From positions 3,596,001 through 3,660,000 of the forward strand of contig NZ_AP026738.1 in assembly GCF_002157685.2 (NCBI RefSeq): 64,000 nucleotides of DNA, written 5' to 3'. The DNA comes from Comamonas thiooxydans. Lineage in GTDB: Bacteria > Pseudomonadota > Gammaproteobacteria > Burkholderiales > Burkholderiaceae_C. Position numbers and translations under genes: made by a program. Position 1 is the stretch's first letter, and each line of letters begins with the position of its first letter. This document shows, in pieces, positions 37,032 through 45,711 of this stretch. Under the pieces are notes generated by a model that did not search any database, was not told the origin of the DNA, and saw only the letters and a list, made by a program, of their open reading frames with translations.

Positions 37032-37052
37032 CGGCGGCAACCGTCACAGAGC
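37023..37052 (+). other. Perfect hairpin at the MuA-MuB junction
   Basis: A perfect 12-bp inverted repeat GCTCTGTGACGG/CCGTCACAGAGC with a six-base loop. It overlaps the MuA stop codon and lies 44 bp before the MuB start. No T-run follows directly (TTTTTT is 11 bases later), so a weak or regulated terminator, an mRNA processing site or a protein-binding site are all possible. Confidence 0.6.
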
Positions 37053-37095
37053 GTGCCAGAGATTTTTTAAGAAATACGAGCAGGAGAAATGTACT

Positions 37096-37833
37096 GTGAA
37101 ACGAGGCTTTGTCAAAACTGAAAACTTTAAGCGCTTGTCCGAAGCCCAGAAGCTGGTGGAAAAGCGTGGTGCTCGCGAGGCAAGCCTGGTGCTGGTCCAA
37201 GGACGCTATGGCATTGGCAAATCCGAGCTGACCGAGCGCTGGGCAGCCGATAGCGGCTGGGTGTTTGTGCGCGCCAAGAGCACCTGGACCAAACGCGCCA
37301 TGCTCGATGAACTCGCCGAGCGCATGGGCCTGGCCAAGACCGGGCGCAATACAGAGGTTCAGTCGCGCATCATCGGCAAGCTGGCGGTCGAGATGGTGCC
37401 GATGATCATCGACGAGGCCGACTTCCTGGTGGGCACCACCGCGAGCCTGCTGGAGCTGATCCGCGACATCACCGATCTGACCGGCACCATGTGCTTTCTG
37501 GTCGGCATGGAGCATTTCCCGATGAAGGTGGCGCGCTTCGGCCACATCGCCAGCCGGGTGGCCAAGGTGGTTGAGCTGCAACCGATCTCACTGGCAGACG
37601 TCAAGGCCACGGTCGCAGCCAAAGCTGAAGTCGAGATTGCCGACGAGGTCCTGCCCGAGATGCTGGCCCAGGCAGAAGGCCGCATGCGGCTGCTGCTCAA
37701 CGCCATTGCCAACCTTGAGGCCTGGGCGGACGCCAACGGCTGGCCCAAGGTCACCCTGGAGCACATCAAGGGATTGCCCCTGTGCCCCGAGTTCAACGGC
37801 AAGCCGCTGGGCCGCAAAGGGGTCAAGCCATGA
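37096..37833 (+). CDS. MuB-type AAA+ ATPase, target-site selector
   Basis: 245 residues. Walker A is LVQGRYGIGKSELTERW and Walker B is VPMIIDEADFL. The C-terminal helical domain (EVLPEMLAQAEGRMRLLLNAIANLEAWADANGW) matches Mu B. It binds target DNA, activates MuA and confers target immunity. The GTG at 37096 follows AGGAG with nine-base spacing; the frame also runs back to 37021 through the intercistronic hairpin. Confidence 0.92.
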   Translation: MKRGFVKTENFKRLSEAQKLVEKRGAREASLVLVQGRYGIGKSELTERWAADSGWVFVRAKSTWTKRAMLDELAERMGLAKTGRNTEVQSRIIGKLAVEMVPMIIDEADFLVGTTASLLELIRDITDLTGTMCFLVGMEHFPMKVARFGHIASRVAKVVELQPISLADVKATVAAKAEVEIADEVLPEMLAQAEGRMRLLLNAIANLEAWADANGWPKVTLEHIKGLPLCPEFNGKPLGRKGVKP

Positions 37834-38423
37834 CGACCGCCTCGGTGAAGCCTTACGGCTGGTTCATGCCTGCCACCTTGATCGCTCTGGGTCGCTATAC
37901 CGCCCATGCAGTGCAGCCCTTCACAGCGGCCGAGCTGCAGAAGATCGTGCCCGAACTGACAGAGGGTAAGGACGCTCGCAGGGCCTGCAAGCTGCTGGAG
38001 CAGCGCAGGCTGGCTGCTCCCTGCCCTACCCAGCGGTTTAGCTGGGAGCTGACCCCTGCAGGCGTCCAGATCTGTAAAGCAGCTCTGTATGCGTCGCTGG
38101 CTGAAGGCAAATGCAAGCCCGCGATGATGCGCCCCAACAAGCTCACAGTCGCCGAGCAGATCTCTGCGCGCCTGTGGAATCTCTTGCGCATCCGCAATGT
38201 TCTGACAAGCGTCGACGCAGTGTCGGTACTGGCCAATGCCGGCGACAACACAGTCTATTTACAGGCTGTCATCGGTCGCCTGCTCAGGGCTTGGAGCGAG
38301 GCCTGCCCCGACGCGGTCGAGGTCAGCAAGAAGCGGGTCAATGGTGCATTGCGTTATGTACTTAAGCGCGACATCGGACCGCAAGCACCTGTGCTGGCCA
38401 AGGCCAAGAAGGTGATTGCATGA
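37830..38423 (+). CDS. Early phage protein of unknown function (197 aa)
   Basis: Basic and mostly helical. Residues 20-80 look like a winged-helix domain (PFTAAELQKIVPELTEGKDARRACKLLEQRRLAAP). ATGA overlap with MuB fixes the start at 37830, and the next gene overlaps its stop. Proteins here in Mu-like phages are early, dispensable and poorly known; DNA binding is a reasonable guess. Confidence 0.65.
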   Translation: MTTASVKPYGWFMPATLIALGRYTAHAVQPFTAAELQKIVPELTEGKDARRACKLLEQRRLAAPCPTQRFSWELTPAGVQICKAALYASLAEGKCKPAMMRPNKLTVAEQISARLWNLLRIRNVLTSVDAVSVLANAGDNTVYLQAVIGRLLRAWSEACPDAVEVSKKRVNGALRYVLKRDIGPQAPVLAKAKKVIA

Positions 38424-38881
38424 AGCCCGGCTACATGACAGAGCCTTGGTTCGCAATTCTCCTCGAACGTGCGCAGCGCCCAGAGTCCGTTCGGGCACGG
38501 ATAGCACGCCAGCTGGGCATCAGCGCAGCGGCTTTGAGTCAGGTGCTCAACGCCAGTGGTTGCTATGGAAACGGCACCGCCAAGACCGACCGCATTGCAG
38601 AAAAGGTGATTCACACCTTCGGTCGCTACACCTGCCCACACCTCACCGCCGAGGCCACTGGCGACGACCAGGTCATCACTGCAGAGCAATGCCGCGCCTT
38701 TGCCCACCGTGACGCGCCCACATCCAGCCCTCGCGACATGCAGCACTGGCAAGCCTGTCGTCAATGCAGTCACCGGGAGGCCAGCGCTCCACCCGTGCCT
38801 CGCGCACTGCAGATCAGAGGTGGCCGCAAGGTCATCCCCATTACTCATACCCAGGAGCTCAGCCATGCATCACCTCGTTAA
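38420..38881 (+). CDS. Early phage HTH protein with Cys-rich C-terminus
   Basis: 153 residues. Residues about 22-60 form a helix-turn-helix (RARIARQLGISAAALSQVLNASGCYGNGTAK). Further on, TCPHL, AEQCRAF and WQACRQCSH provide four or more cysteines, possibly a zinc site; the block PTSSPRDMQHWQACRQC is common in early proteins of Mu-like prophages. A transcription regulator is likely. Overlaps both neighbours. Confidence 0.7.
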   Translation: MKPGYMTEPWFAILLERAQRPESVRARIARQLGISAAALSQVLNASGCYGNGTAKTDRIAEKVIHTFGRYTCPHLTAEATGDDQVITAEQCRAFAHRDAPTSSPRDMQHWQACRQCSHREASAPPVPRALQIRGGRKVIPITHTQELSHASPR

Positions 38882-39110
38882 AGACGGCTGCCTGCCCTTG
38901 GTGATTGGCCTTGCGCTGCCCATGAGCGAGGCCGACTACCACCGCCCTCCCTTGGGCTGGATCAAACGCCGCGCCAGGAGGCTGATGCGCGCTTACAGCA
39001 TCGACCGCCGCTATGCCATCGCCTGCGCCGCAGACGACTACTCCGACTTCACGCATATGCACCGCGAACGCCTGTCTCAACTGCTCAAAGGAGAACACCA
39101 ACATGCCTAA
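38865..39110 (+). CDS. Early phage protein (81 aa), unknown
   Basis: Starts at ATG 38865 after CAGGAG, overlapping the previous gene by 17 bases. It contains a basic helix IKRRARRLMRAYSIDRRYAIACAADDYSDF. No family recognised. It continues the close packing of the early operon. Confidence 0.6.
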   Translation: MHHLVKDGCLPLVIGLALPMSEADYHRPPLGWIKRRARRLMRAYSIDRRYAIACAADDYSDFTHMHRERLSQLLKGEHQHA

Positions 39111-39291
39111 GACCAATCGACCCCAACAGCGCCCTCTGCCTGCCTGGACCATCGAGCACGCCAGCACAGCCCCCATGTCTCGCCGCGAAAAGCTGGCCCT
39201 GACGCTCTTCATCTTTGTGCTCCTCATGGCCTTGGGCTTCCTGATCGCAGCCATCACCGGCTACGCCGAGATGCGCTCTGTGTTTCCTTGA
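39103..39291 (+). CDS. Small single-pass membrane protein (62 aa)
   Basis: A polar N-terminal half followed by one strong membrane segment (LALTLFIFVLLMALGFLIAAITGYA). The ATG at 39103 follows AAAGGAG. Small membrane proteins in the early operon of Mu-like phages can act in superinfection exclusion; this is only a possibility here. Confidence 0.65.
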   Translation: MPKTNRPQQRPLPAWTIEHASTAPMSRREKLALTLFIFVLLMALGFLIAAITGYAEMRSVFP

Positions 39292-39322
39292 ACCAGCCAA
39301 TCACCACCATCAGAAAGAACGT

Positions 39323-39952
39323 ATGAATCAACAAATCTCTCTTCCCGAGATCCCCGCAGGCTATTGGGAAAACGCCAAGGGTGACCTGGTCCCCGAAAGC
39401 AAGGTCTCCGACATCGACAAGCTGCGCGACCAACTGGTGCGCGACCTGTGCACCCAGGCTGAGGCCAGGAGCAAGGATCTGGCCAAGTTCAAACTGGACT
39501 CCATGGGCGACGTCACGGCCTTTGTGGAAACCAGCGTGGAGCAATACGGGGTCAAGGTTCGCGGCACCAAGGGCAACTTCACGCTCACGACGTTTGACGG
39601 CAAGTTGAAGGTCGTGCGCCAGATGCAGGACCAGATCACCTTTGGCGAGCAGCTCCAGGCAGCCAAGAGCTTGATCGACCAATGTGTGACGCGCTGGGCC
39701 GAAGGAGCTAACGACAACATCAAAGTTCTGGTCTCCGATGCCTTCCAGGTCGACAAGCAAGGCCTGATCAACACTGGCCGCGTGCTGGGCCTGCGCCGCC
39801 TGGACATCAAGGACGAAGACTGGCAAACGGCCATGAAAGCCATCTCAGACAGCATCCAGGTCGCCAGCACCAAGCCCTATATCCGCTTCTACAAGCGCAA
39901 TGAAACCACCGGCGCTTATGACGCCATCAACCTGGACCTGGCTGCCGTATGA
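39323..39952 (+). CDS. DUF3164 family protein
   Basis: 209 residues. PAGYWENAKGDLVPESKVSDIDKLRDQLVRDL at the start and YGVKVRGTKGNFTLTTFDGKLKVVRQMQDQITFGEQLQAAKSLIDQC in the middle are the DUF3164 signature, found almost only in Mu-like prophages between the transposition genes and gemA. Function unknown; probably helps early replication or host takeover. Confidence 0.9.
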   Translation: MNQQISLPEIPAGYWENAKGDLVPESKVSDIDKLRDQLVRDLCTQAEARSKDLAKFKLDSMGDVTAFVETSVEQYGVKVRGTKGNFTLTTFDGKLKVVRQMQDQITFGEQLQAAKSLIDQCVTRWAEGANDNIKVLVSDAFQVDKQGLINTGRVLGLRRLDIKDEDWQTAMKAISDSIQVASTKPYIRFYKRNETTGAYDAINLDLAAV

Positions 39953-40176
39953 CGACTACACGCTTTGCCTCTACCGCCGATGTCGCTCACTCTGTGTGCA
40001 CCAGCGAGGGTGCCCAATCACTGCCCTTGGTGCAGACCACCAAGATCGTGGACTTCACCCTGCGCACGGTCATCGGTCTGAACTGCCAAAACGGCAACAC
40101 CCTGGACATCAATCTCGGAAACGGCCATGTCTTGAGCTGCAGCATCAAGAAAGCCATCGGCCCTACGGACGTTTAA
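39949..40176 (+). CDS. Small early phage protein (75 aa)
   Basis: Coupled to the DUF3164 gene by an ATGA overlap. Beta-rich sequence (KIVDFTLRTVIGLNCQNGNTLDINLGNGHVLSCSIKKAIG). No family recognised. Confidence 0.6.
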   Translation: MTTTRFASTADVAHSVCTSEGAQSLPLVQTTKIVDFTLRTVIGLNCQNGNTLDINLGNGHVLSCSIKKAIGPTDV

Positions 40177-40186
40177 AGGAGGCGAC

Positions 40187-40645
40187 ATGACCCGCTCTGT
40201 TGCTCACACCTCGCCTTTTGCTGCAAAGGATCAGCGCCGCCGTGAGCTGGGCCACATCCATCAGGGGCGCACGGCCCTAGGCTGGACGGAGGATGATTAC
40301 CGCTTCCACCTGGTTGAAATCACGGGGGTGACCAGCTCCGCAGATCTGGACGCAGCGGGTCGTGCCAAGGTGCTGGCTCACATGGCCAAGCTGGGCTTCC
40401 AGCCCAAGCCCAGCAACTTCAAGCCCTTTGGTCAGCCCGAGAAGATCAAGTGGCTCTGGAAGAAGCTCGATGAAGCAGGCGGTCTGCGCGACGTCAGTCT
40501 CACCGCCCTGCTTGCCTTCGTGGCCCGAACCATCGGCACTGAGGTGTCGGATGTGAAGTTTCTGCCAACAGCCCAGGCTAGCACGGTCATTGAGGCGCTT
40601 AAGTCCATGCTGGACCGGGCCAAGCGTCAGGCACAGGTGAAATGA
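40187..40645 (+). CDS. gemA: GemA/gp16-like regulatory protein (DUF1018)
   Basis: 152 residues. RRRELGHIHQGRTALGWTEDDYRFHLVEITG and FKPFGQPEKIKWLWKKLDEAGG are the DUF1018/gp16 hallmarks. In Mu, GemA changes host gene expression and DNA topology. It has AAAGGAGG upstream and overlaps mor by four bases. A fragment of a second gemA is at 53506-53645. Confidence 0.92.
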   Translation: MTRSVAHTSPFAAKDQRRRELGHIHQGRTALGWTEDDYRFHLVEITGVTSSADLDAAGRAKVLAHMAKLGFQPKPSNFKPFGQPEKIKWLWKKLDEAGGLRDVSLTALLAFVARTIGTEVSDVKFLPTAQASTVIEALKSMLDRAKRQAQVK

Positions 40646-41058
40646 CCCAGACTTTCACCGTTCCCATCGACCTGCTGCCGCCGCTGCTGCAAGAGTTTGA
40701 GCGCCTGGTAGGTCTGCAGGCCACCATGACGCTGGTTCAGAAATGGGGTGGGCTGCGGGTTTACTTCCCAACCCCAGAGCGCGTCACCGAAGATCACCCC
40801 TATGCCGCAGTCATTGGCGTCGAGGCACTTTTAAAGCTGGCAGAGGAATATGGAGGCCTGCCTCATTTTCAGCTGCCAAAAGCGGAAAGAGCGCTCCAGG
40901 CCGTGCGCAATGCGCGGATCGCGGCTGACTACTCGACGAGCAAGACTGCAAGGGAGATTGCTGCAGAGTACGGCCTCACAGAGGGGCAAGTAGTCAGGAT
41001 CGTGGCGATGCTTGATGTGAAGGCTCCTGTAGACAGGCGTCAGCGAGCTTTGTTTTAG
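40642..41058 (+). CDS. mor: Mor-family middle transcription activator
   Basis: 138 residues. The C-terminal helix-turn-helix (KTAREIAAEYGLTEGQVVRIVAMLDV) and the N-terminal dimerisation part (LPPLLQEFERLVGLQATMTLVQKWGGLRVYFP) are those of the Mor/C family. It should activate the promoter for late expression. Last gene of the early operon, followed by a strong terminator; in this phage it must act on promoters of the opposite strand far away. Confidence 0.9.
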   Translation: MTQTFTVPIDLLPPLLQEFERLVGLQATMTLVQKWGGLRVYFPTPERVTEDHPYAAVIGVEALLKLAEEYGGLPHFQLPKAERALQAVRNARIAADYSTSKTAREIAAEYGLTEGQVVRIVAMLDVKAPVDRRQRALF

Positions 41059-41080
41059 TGACACTCCGCTCTAACGTATT

Positions 41081-41113
41081 GCCCGGCTTTCGCTAGAAGC
41101 CGGGCATTTTTTT
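41081..41113 (+). terminator. Terminator of the early operon
   Basis: Perfect arms GCCCGGCTT/AAGCCGGGC with a TCGCTAG loop, followed by A and T7. It lies 22 bp after mor and marks the end of recognisable phage genes. Confidence 0.92.
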
Positions 41114-41506
41114 GCCTGTCTTTACTCAAATGCACGCAAATGAGAATTGTGCAAATTAGAAATTCCTGTACTGCGTCTTGATCGCATTAATTATGCGTAC
41201 AAGATCACCATTTCTCAGTGTTGGCTTTTTTCTGTCTGCCGTGCCACTTCTGCGCATCCGGATTAGTTAACACATCAAGTCCAGAATTCGAAGAGTTTCC
41301 AAAGTTGTTTCCGCTGCACTGCAACTGAAACAAAATGCATATTGCTTGTATATTCTGCCTTGTATCAGCCCATTGAGGATTGGTACGTCTACACATTCCA
41401 AGCTAGGAGTGTTCCGAAGCCCATGCATGGGCAGTGATCTAAGCCTAGCACCGCAGTAAGTGAAGACGGCTTGTTGCGGGCAGCATCTAGCGTAGGAGCG
41501 CTTTTT
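41114..41506. other. Right prophage flank and GGDEF/EAL upstream region
   Basis: About 390 bp without a gene. From about 41167 onward it resembles the region before the second GGDEF/EAL gene (TACTGCGTCTTGATCG against TAATGCGTCTTGATCG at about 53808, then GCATATTG-CTTGTATATT and AGCGTAGGAGCGC). It includes a near-palindrome CGCATTAATTATGCG near 41180. The prophage right end must lie between 41113 and this homology, but terminal sequences could not be identified. Confidence 0.5.
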
Positions 41507-44500
41507 ATGATGCGATGGTCCAGTTTTGAGTCCAAGGTTGTAGTCGCATTTGGAGCCGCAACCCTGGTTGTGAGCGGGTTGGCACTATCAACCTGGGAAG
41601 TCGCTGACGACGCAACCCAAGCCGCTCAAATGGTGGCACGCACACAGCAACTACTCAACAATCTTGCTCGTATCAGAGGATATTCATTACAAGCGGAATT
41701 AGCCACTCAAAATTTCCGACTGACAGGTAGCACGGACCATTTGGAAGAGAGAGACGCTGCGATAGCAGGGAGAGAGCTATCACTGGAAAACGTCCAGCAG
41801 CTCACTATTGCAAATCCTGATCAACAGGTTCTATGGCAAGAACTGCGTAAGCTTATTGACCAGCGCATGAGCATCTCGCGCCAGATCGAAAATTTACGCA
41901 AAACACAGGGGCAGGAGGCTGCGACTGCATTTGCAGCAACAGCTCCTCTCGCGTCCACCCGCTCCAGAACGTACGAACTGCTGACCGAAATGGACGATCG
42001 GGTTCGCCAACAACTGGCTGAGCTTGAAGCAGAACATACACAAGCGCGAAAGCGATTTGTGGTTGCAGGAGTCTTGGTCGCTGCGACACTTATCCTCCTG
42101 CTGGTTGCATGCCATCTTCTGATACGACGACAGCTACGCGCATCTGAAGCCAGCCAGCGTGCTCTGGCTGACAATGAAGAGAACCTTGCTACCACCTTGC
42201 ACTCGATTGGTGACGCAGTACTGGCCACTGACACCGAGGGACGAGTTACTCGCATGAACTCTGTGGCAGAGAGGCTCACAGGCTGGCCACTCGAACAGGC
42301 ACTAGGTCGCTCTATCGGCGAGGTATTCGATATCATCCATGAGCAGACCCGCAAACCTGCTCAGATTCCTATTGAAGCAGTGTTGTCCACTGGGAGTGTT
42401 CAGACGCTCGCTGACCACACCTCGCTCATTGCCAGAGATGGAACTGAATGTCCGATTTCCGATAGTGCAGCCCCGATTCGCGACTCCAAGGGTCAACTAC
42501 GAGGCGCAGTACTGGTCTTTCGTGATGTTACGACGGAGCGCACTGCAGAACGAATCATCCGGGAACATAACTCAGCCTTAAAAGCTGACGTCCATAGGCG
42601 GACTATGGAATGGCATGAAAGTCAGAATCACTTAAACAATGTCATTAGTACTGTTCCCGCGTTAATTGCCTATGTCAATTCAGAGCAGCGATACGTCTAC
42701 GTCAACTCGCAGTATCGAGAATTCTTTGCGCCTAATCGCGATGACATTACAGGTGAAACTGTAAAAGACGTTCTTGGGGAGCAACGATATGCCCTTATAG
42801 GTTCGTTGATCGGCAACGTTATTGCGGGTGAATCAAAAACCTATGATTGGCAACCTTCCCCAGGGTTATGGCAAACTATTCAGTATATTCCGAGACTCCA
42901 AGCCAATGGAGATATTGATGGCTATTATATTTTGGGTACGGACATCACTGAACGAAAAAAATATGAAGAACGTATACAGACGCTCAATGCGGAACTAGAG
43001 CAAAGAGTTTATGAGCTAGAGCGCATTGGCCGCGCTCTGCGAACATTAAGTGCAGGGAATCGCACCATGCTCCGAGCCACGGAAGAGCAGAGCCTACTTG
43101 AAAGCATGTGCCGCGCCATTGTTACTTCTGGAGGTTACGGAATGGCCGCTGTTTGGTATGTAAGCGGCGATACAAATGAAGACCTAACCCCCATGGCAGA
43201 GTGCAACTACCCTGGTGGTCTCGCTGCACTGCGCGATCTAGGGATCATGGCGTCTGATTCAGTGCAGGGCCAAAGCCTGACAGCCACTGCAATTCGCAGC
43301 GGAAAGGTGCAGTGTATTCAGGACTTGCACCTAGATCCCAAACATATTCGTTGGCGCGATAAGCTTGGAAAATTGAAATCCGGCGCATCCTGCCCTCTAT
43401 TGGTAAATGAGAAAATCATCGGTGCACTATCTATTTATGACACCGAGACAAATGCATTCGGCGAGGATGAAATTGCCCTGCTTACGGAATCGGCGGATGA
43501 TTTAGCGTTCGGCATCTCTACTTTACGAACGCGCAATGAGCAACAGCGGGTGCAAGCAGAGATGAACCACATTCTGCGCCATGACTCGCTCACAGGACTT
43601 CCCAATGCTATAGAGTTCCAAGAGGTTTTGACTGCGAAAATCAGCGATACGAATTCTCTTCCAGAGCCACTTGCCGCGTTGCAATTCAATATTGAACGTC
43701 TTGGAGAAATCAATGACGTTCTAGGTTTTAGCAATGGCGACTATATACTGCGAGATTTCGGACAGCGCCTGCTGCACTATGCCCCTAAGTCTGCATATGT
43801 CGCCCGCTTGCGCGGGGATGAATTTGCAGTGATTGCTCCCGCAAAGGATATCGAGTCTGCGGTGACGATGGCAGATGAACTGGCAGCGCATATTTCCCAC
43901 CCGTTCCAAGTTGCCGATATCGAATTGGATGTTAGTGCGAGAATTGGAATCGCGTTGTTTCCAGAACATGGCAAGACTGCCGATGAAATATTGCGCCGAA
44001 TGGGAAAAGCCACCTTTCAGGCCAAGGCTCGTGGAGTCAGCCACTGTGTATTCGATGCATCCCATCAAAAAAATCAAGCTGGGCGATTGACTATGGCTGG
44101 AGAGCTTCGGCGAGCAATCACCGGCAATCAGCTCCGACTTTTCTTGCAACCAAAAGTTGATTTTTCCTCCGGCGAAATCTGTGGAGCAGAAGCGTTGGTT
44201 CGTTGGATGCACCCAATGAAAGGCTTAATTCCTCCTGGCCTGTTTATAGACCTAGCAGAGCAAACAGGCTTGATAAAGCCATTGACAGAATGGGTGATCG
44301 TTACTGCTCTTGATCTGCTGCAGAGCTGGCAAGAAAAAGACTGCGCCATCCCAATTGCTGTAAATATCTCCGCACGAAACTTCCGAGACGAGCAACTCTT
44401 CGAGAAGTATCGTCAATGGCATTCAGAGCGTAAGGTTTACACAGGGTTACTGGAAGTTGAGATCACCGAAAGCACTGTAATGGAGAATGCCGATTATGCG

Positions 44501-44881
44501 TTAGGTGCATTAAAAGAACTGCGCAATGCTGGCATCCCTCTTTATGTCGACGACTTTGGAACCGGGTATTCCTCATTAAGCTATCTTCAGAAATTGCCGG
44601 TGGATTACATTAAGATTGACAAGTCTTTTGTTTCTGCAATGCTCCACGACAAAGATTCAGCAACGATAGTGCGATCGACCATTGATCTCGTGCATGATCT
44701 CGGACGCAAAACAGTAGCCGAAGGGGTGGAGACTAAAGAGCATTGGGATCTGCTTAAAGAGCTTGGATGTGATATCGCTCAGGGCTACTTTATTGCGAAA
44801 CCTATGCCAGCCAGCGAATTCCCGAAGTGGGCTGAAGATTTCAGAGCACGGCAACTGCAGAATGATTCATTGTTATCGTGA
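41507..44881 (+). CDS. CHASE3-PAS-PAS-GAF-GGDEF-EAL membrane protein, copy 1
   Basis: 1124 residues. TM1 lies at about 11-30, a periplasmic CHASE3-like helical domain at 40-180 and TM2 at about 185-206. Two PAS domains follow (about 225-345 and 375-490), then GAF (about 515-680), GGDEF (about 695-850) and EAL (about 870-1115). The GGDEF signature reads RGDEF, so cyclase activity is doubtful. The EAL domain keeps GAEALVRW, the NISARNF Asn, TESTVME, DDFGTGYSSL, KIDKSF and AEGVE, so c-di-GMP hydrolysis is likely. The start at 41507 is chosen by alignment with copy 2 and the TAGGAG before it. It lies directly beyond the prophage end. Confidence 0.9.
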   Translation: MMRWSSFESKVVVAFGAATLVVSGLALSTWEVADDATQAAQMVARTQQLLNNLARIRGYSLQAELATQNFRLTGSTDHLEERDAAIAGRELSLENVQQLTIANPDQQVLWQELRKLIDQRMSISRQIENLRKTQGQEAATAFAATAPLASTRSRTYELLTEMDDRVRQQLAELEAEHTQARKRFVVAGVLVAATLILLLVACHLLIRRQLRASEASQRALADNEENLATTLHSIGDAVLATDTEGRVTRMNSVAERLTGWPLEQALGRSIGEVFDIIHEQTRKPAQIPIEAVLSTGSVQTLADHTSLIARDGTECPISDSAAPIRDSKGQLRGAVLVFRDVTTERTAERIIREHNSALKADVHRRTMEWHESQNHLNNVISTVPALIAYVNSEQRYVYVNSQYREFFAPNRDDITGETVKDVLGEQRYALIGSLIGNVIAGESKTYDWQPSPGLWQTIQYIPRLQANGDIDGYYILGTDITERKKYEERIQTLNAELEQRVYELERIGRALRTLSAGNRTMLRATEEQSLLESMCRAIVTSGGYGMAAVWYVSGDTNEDLTPMAECNYPGGLAALRDLGIMASDSVQGQSLTATAIRSGKVQCIQDLHLDPKHIRWRDKLGKLKSGASCPLLVNEKIIGALSIYDTETNAFGEDEIALLTESADDLAFGISTLRTRNEQQRVQAEMNHILRHDSLTGLPNAIEFQEVLTAKISDTNSLPEPLAALQFNIERLGEINDVLGFSNGDYILRDFGQRLLHYAPKSAYVARLRGDEFAVIAPAKDIESAVTMADELAAHISHPFQVADIELDVSARIGIALFPEHGKTADEILRRMGKATFQAKARGVSHCVFDASHQKNQAGRLTMAGELRRAITGNQLRLFLQPKVDFSSGEICGAEALVRWMHPMKGLIPPGLFIDLAEQTGLIKPLTEWVIVTALDLLQSWQEKDCAIPIAVNISARNFRDEQLFEKYRQWHSERKVYTGLLEVEITESTVMENADYALGALKELRNAGIPLYVDDFGTGYSSLSYLQKLPVDYIKIDKSFVSAMLHDKDSATIVRSTIDLVHDLGRKTVAEGVETKEHWDLLKELGCDIAQGYFIAKPMPASEFPKWAEDFRARQLQNDSLLS

Positions 44882-45711
44882 TAAGCAATTAGCGATATAT
44901 ATGCACCTGATGCAATCAAATCAATGCCTATCTCACTTCCAGCCTCACAAGAGGTTGGAAGTCTGAAAACATCATCATCGTCCAGCATCCTCTTGATTTA
45001 ATTGTATTTCCTGGTCGGAACCAACATACGACTTCCGACCTTTAGCTTCCGACCTCAAGGCTACGCGAGAGCAAAGTGTTCATCGCGGCGCAAACGCCCT
45101 AAACGGGCGCTAGTCAAAGAAAAAAGTACGCGCGCCTCTCTGTCCCCTGCTCGATCGTTCTCAGCCCATTCTGGCCATTGTGCGTGCGTGCACGGCCCAT
45201 TCTGTGCCAAACCCTCTGCAACCAAAAGCAAGCCTTAAGTCCCCTGCAGAGCCTTGCCAGCATTGAGAATTCCAAAACCTAAAGGCTTCATCAACGGTGC
45301 CAAAGCGGTCACTCCCCCACAGAGTTGCGTTGCGCGGTCTTTGGCACAAATTTGCGCAATCTTTGGCACAAAGTAGCACAGCCTTTGGCACCAAGGCTGA
45401 CAACTTGGCAAGAGACAGCACCACGAATGTGTTGTTTTTACACCAACAGACCGAGCGACTCCTGGCGATAAATGTATAAGCCAGTGGACTTTTCAGCCTA
45501 CAGGAGCGGCAGGAAGCGACCCGCAGCGGATGATCGAGGGTGAAACCTGACAGCCAGAAATCAGACATTCGGATGCTTAGCAAGATTAAGTCCGGCTCTG
45601 ACTCCGTGGTGGTATCGGCGATACTGCTCCTTTCCGAATTTGGCTGGCGACTATTCCCGCTATGGTCGTTTTAGATTTGTGCCGGCGTAGCCATAAATAA
45701 GAAGGGAGAAC
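44882..45711. other. Intergenic region with dispersed repeat, no gene
   Basis: 830 bp. It contains the second copy of the 89-bp repeat and, directly before it, the 24-bp GGTGCCAAAGCG element. AGAAGGGAGAAC at the end is the ribosome-binding site of the MBL gene. Short frames on either strand follow the repeat or have no plausible start. I see no RNA gene. Confidence 0.6.
45324..45412 (+). repeat. 89-bp dispersed repeat, copy B
   Basis: Gap-free match to 3437-3525 with six mismatches, same strand. Three CTTTGGCAC motifs with the same spacing. It precedes the second H-NS unit as copy A precedes the first. Confidence 0.8.

Larger units (their letters stand above)
6135..41166. mobile_element. Mu-like transposable prophage, apparently complete
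   Basis: About 35 kb with a full set of functions. The early region has repressor, Ner, MuA/MuB transposition proteins, DUF3164, GemA and Mor. The late region has lysis, terminase, portal, MuF-type head protein, capsid, tail tube, tape measure, tail hub, Com and a Dam methylase. Early genes are on the plus strand and all late genes on the minus strand, so the regions diverge from about 34.3 kb, unlike Mu itself, where they share a strand (BcepMu-like phages have an opposed layout). No frame-broken core gene was seen. The ends are approximate: I could not identify terminal TG/CA ends or a 5-bp target duplication. If H-NS and the GGDEF/EAL gene are cargo, the element would extend to roughly 5.7-44.9 kb. 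Confidence 0.85.
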
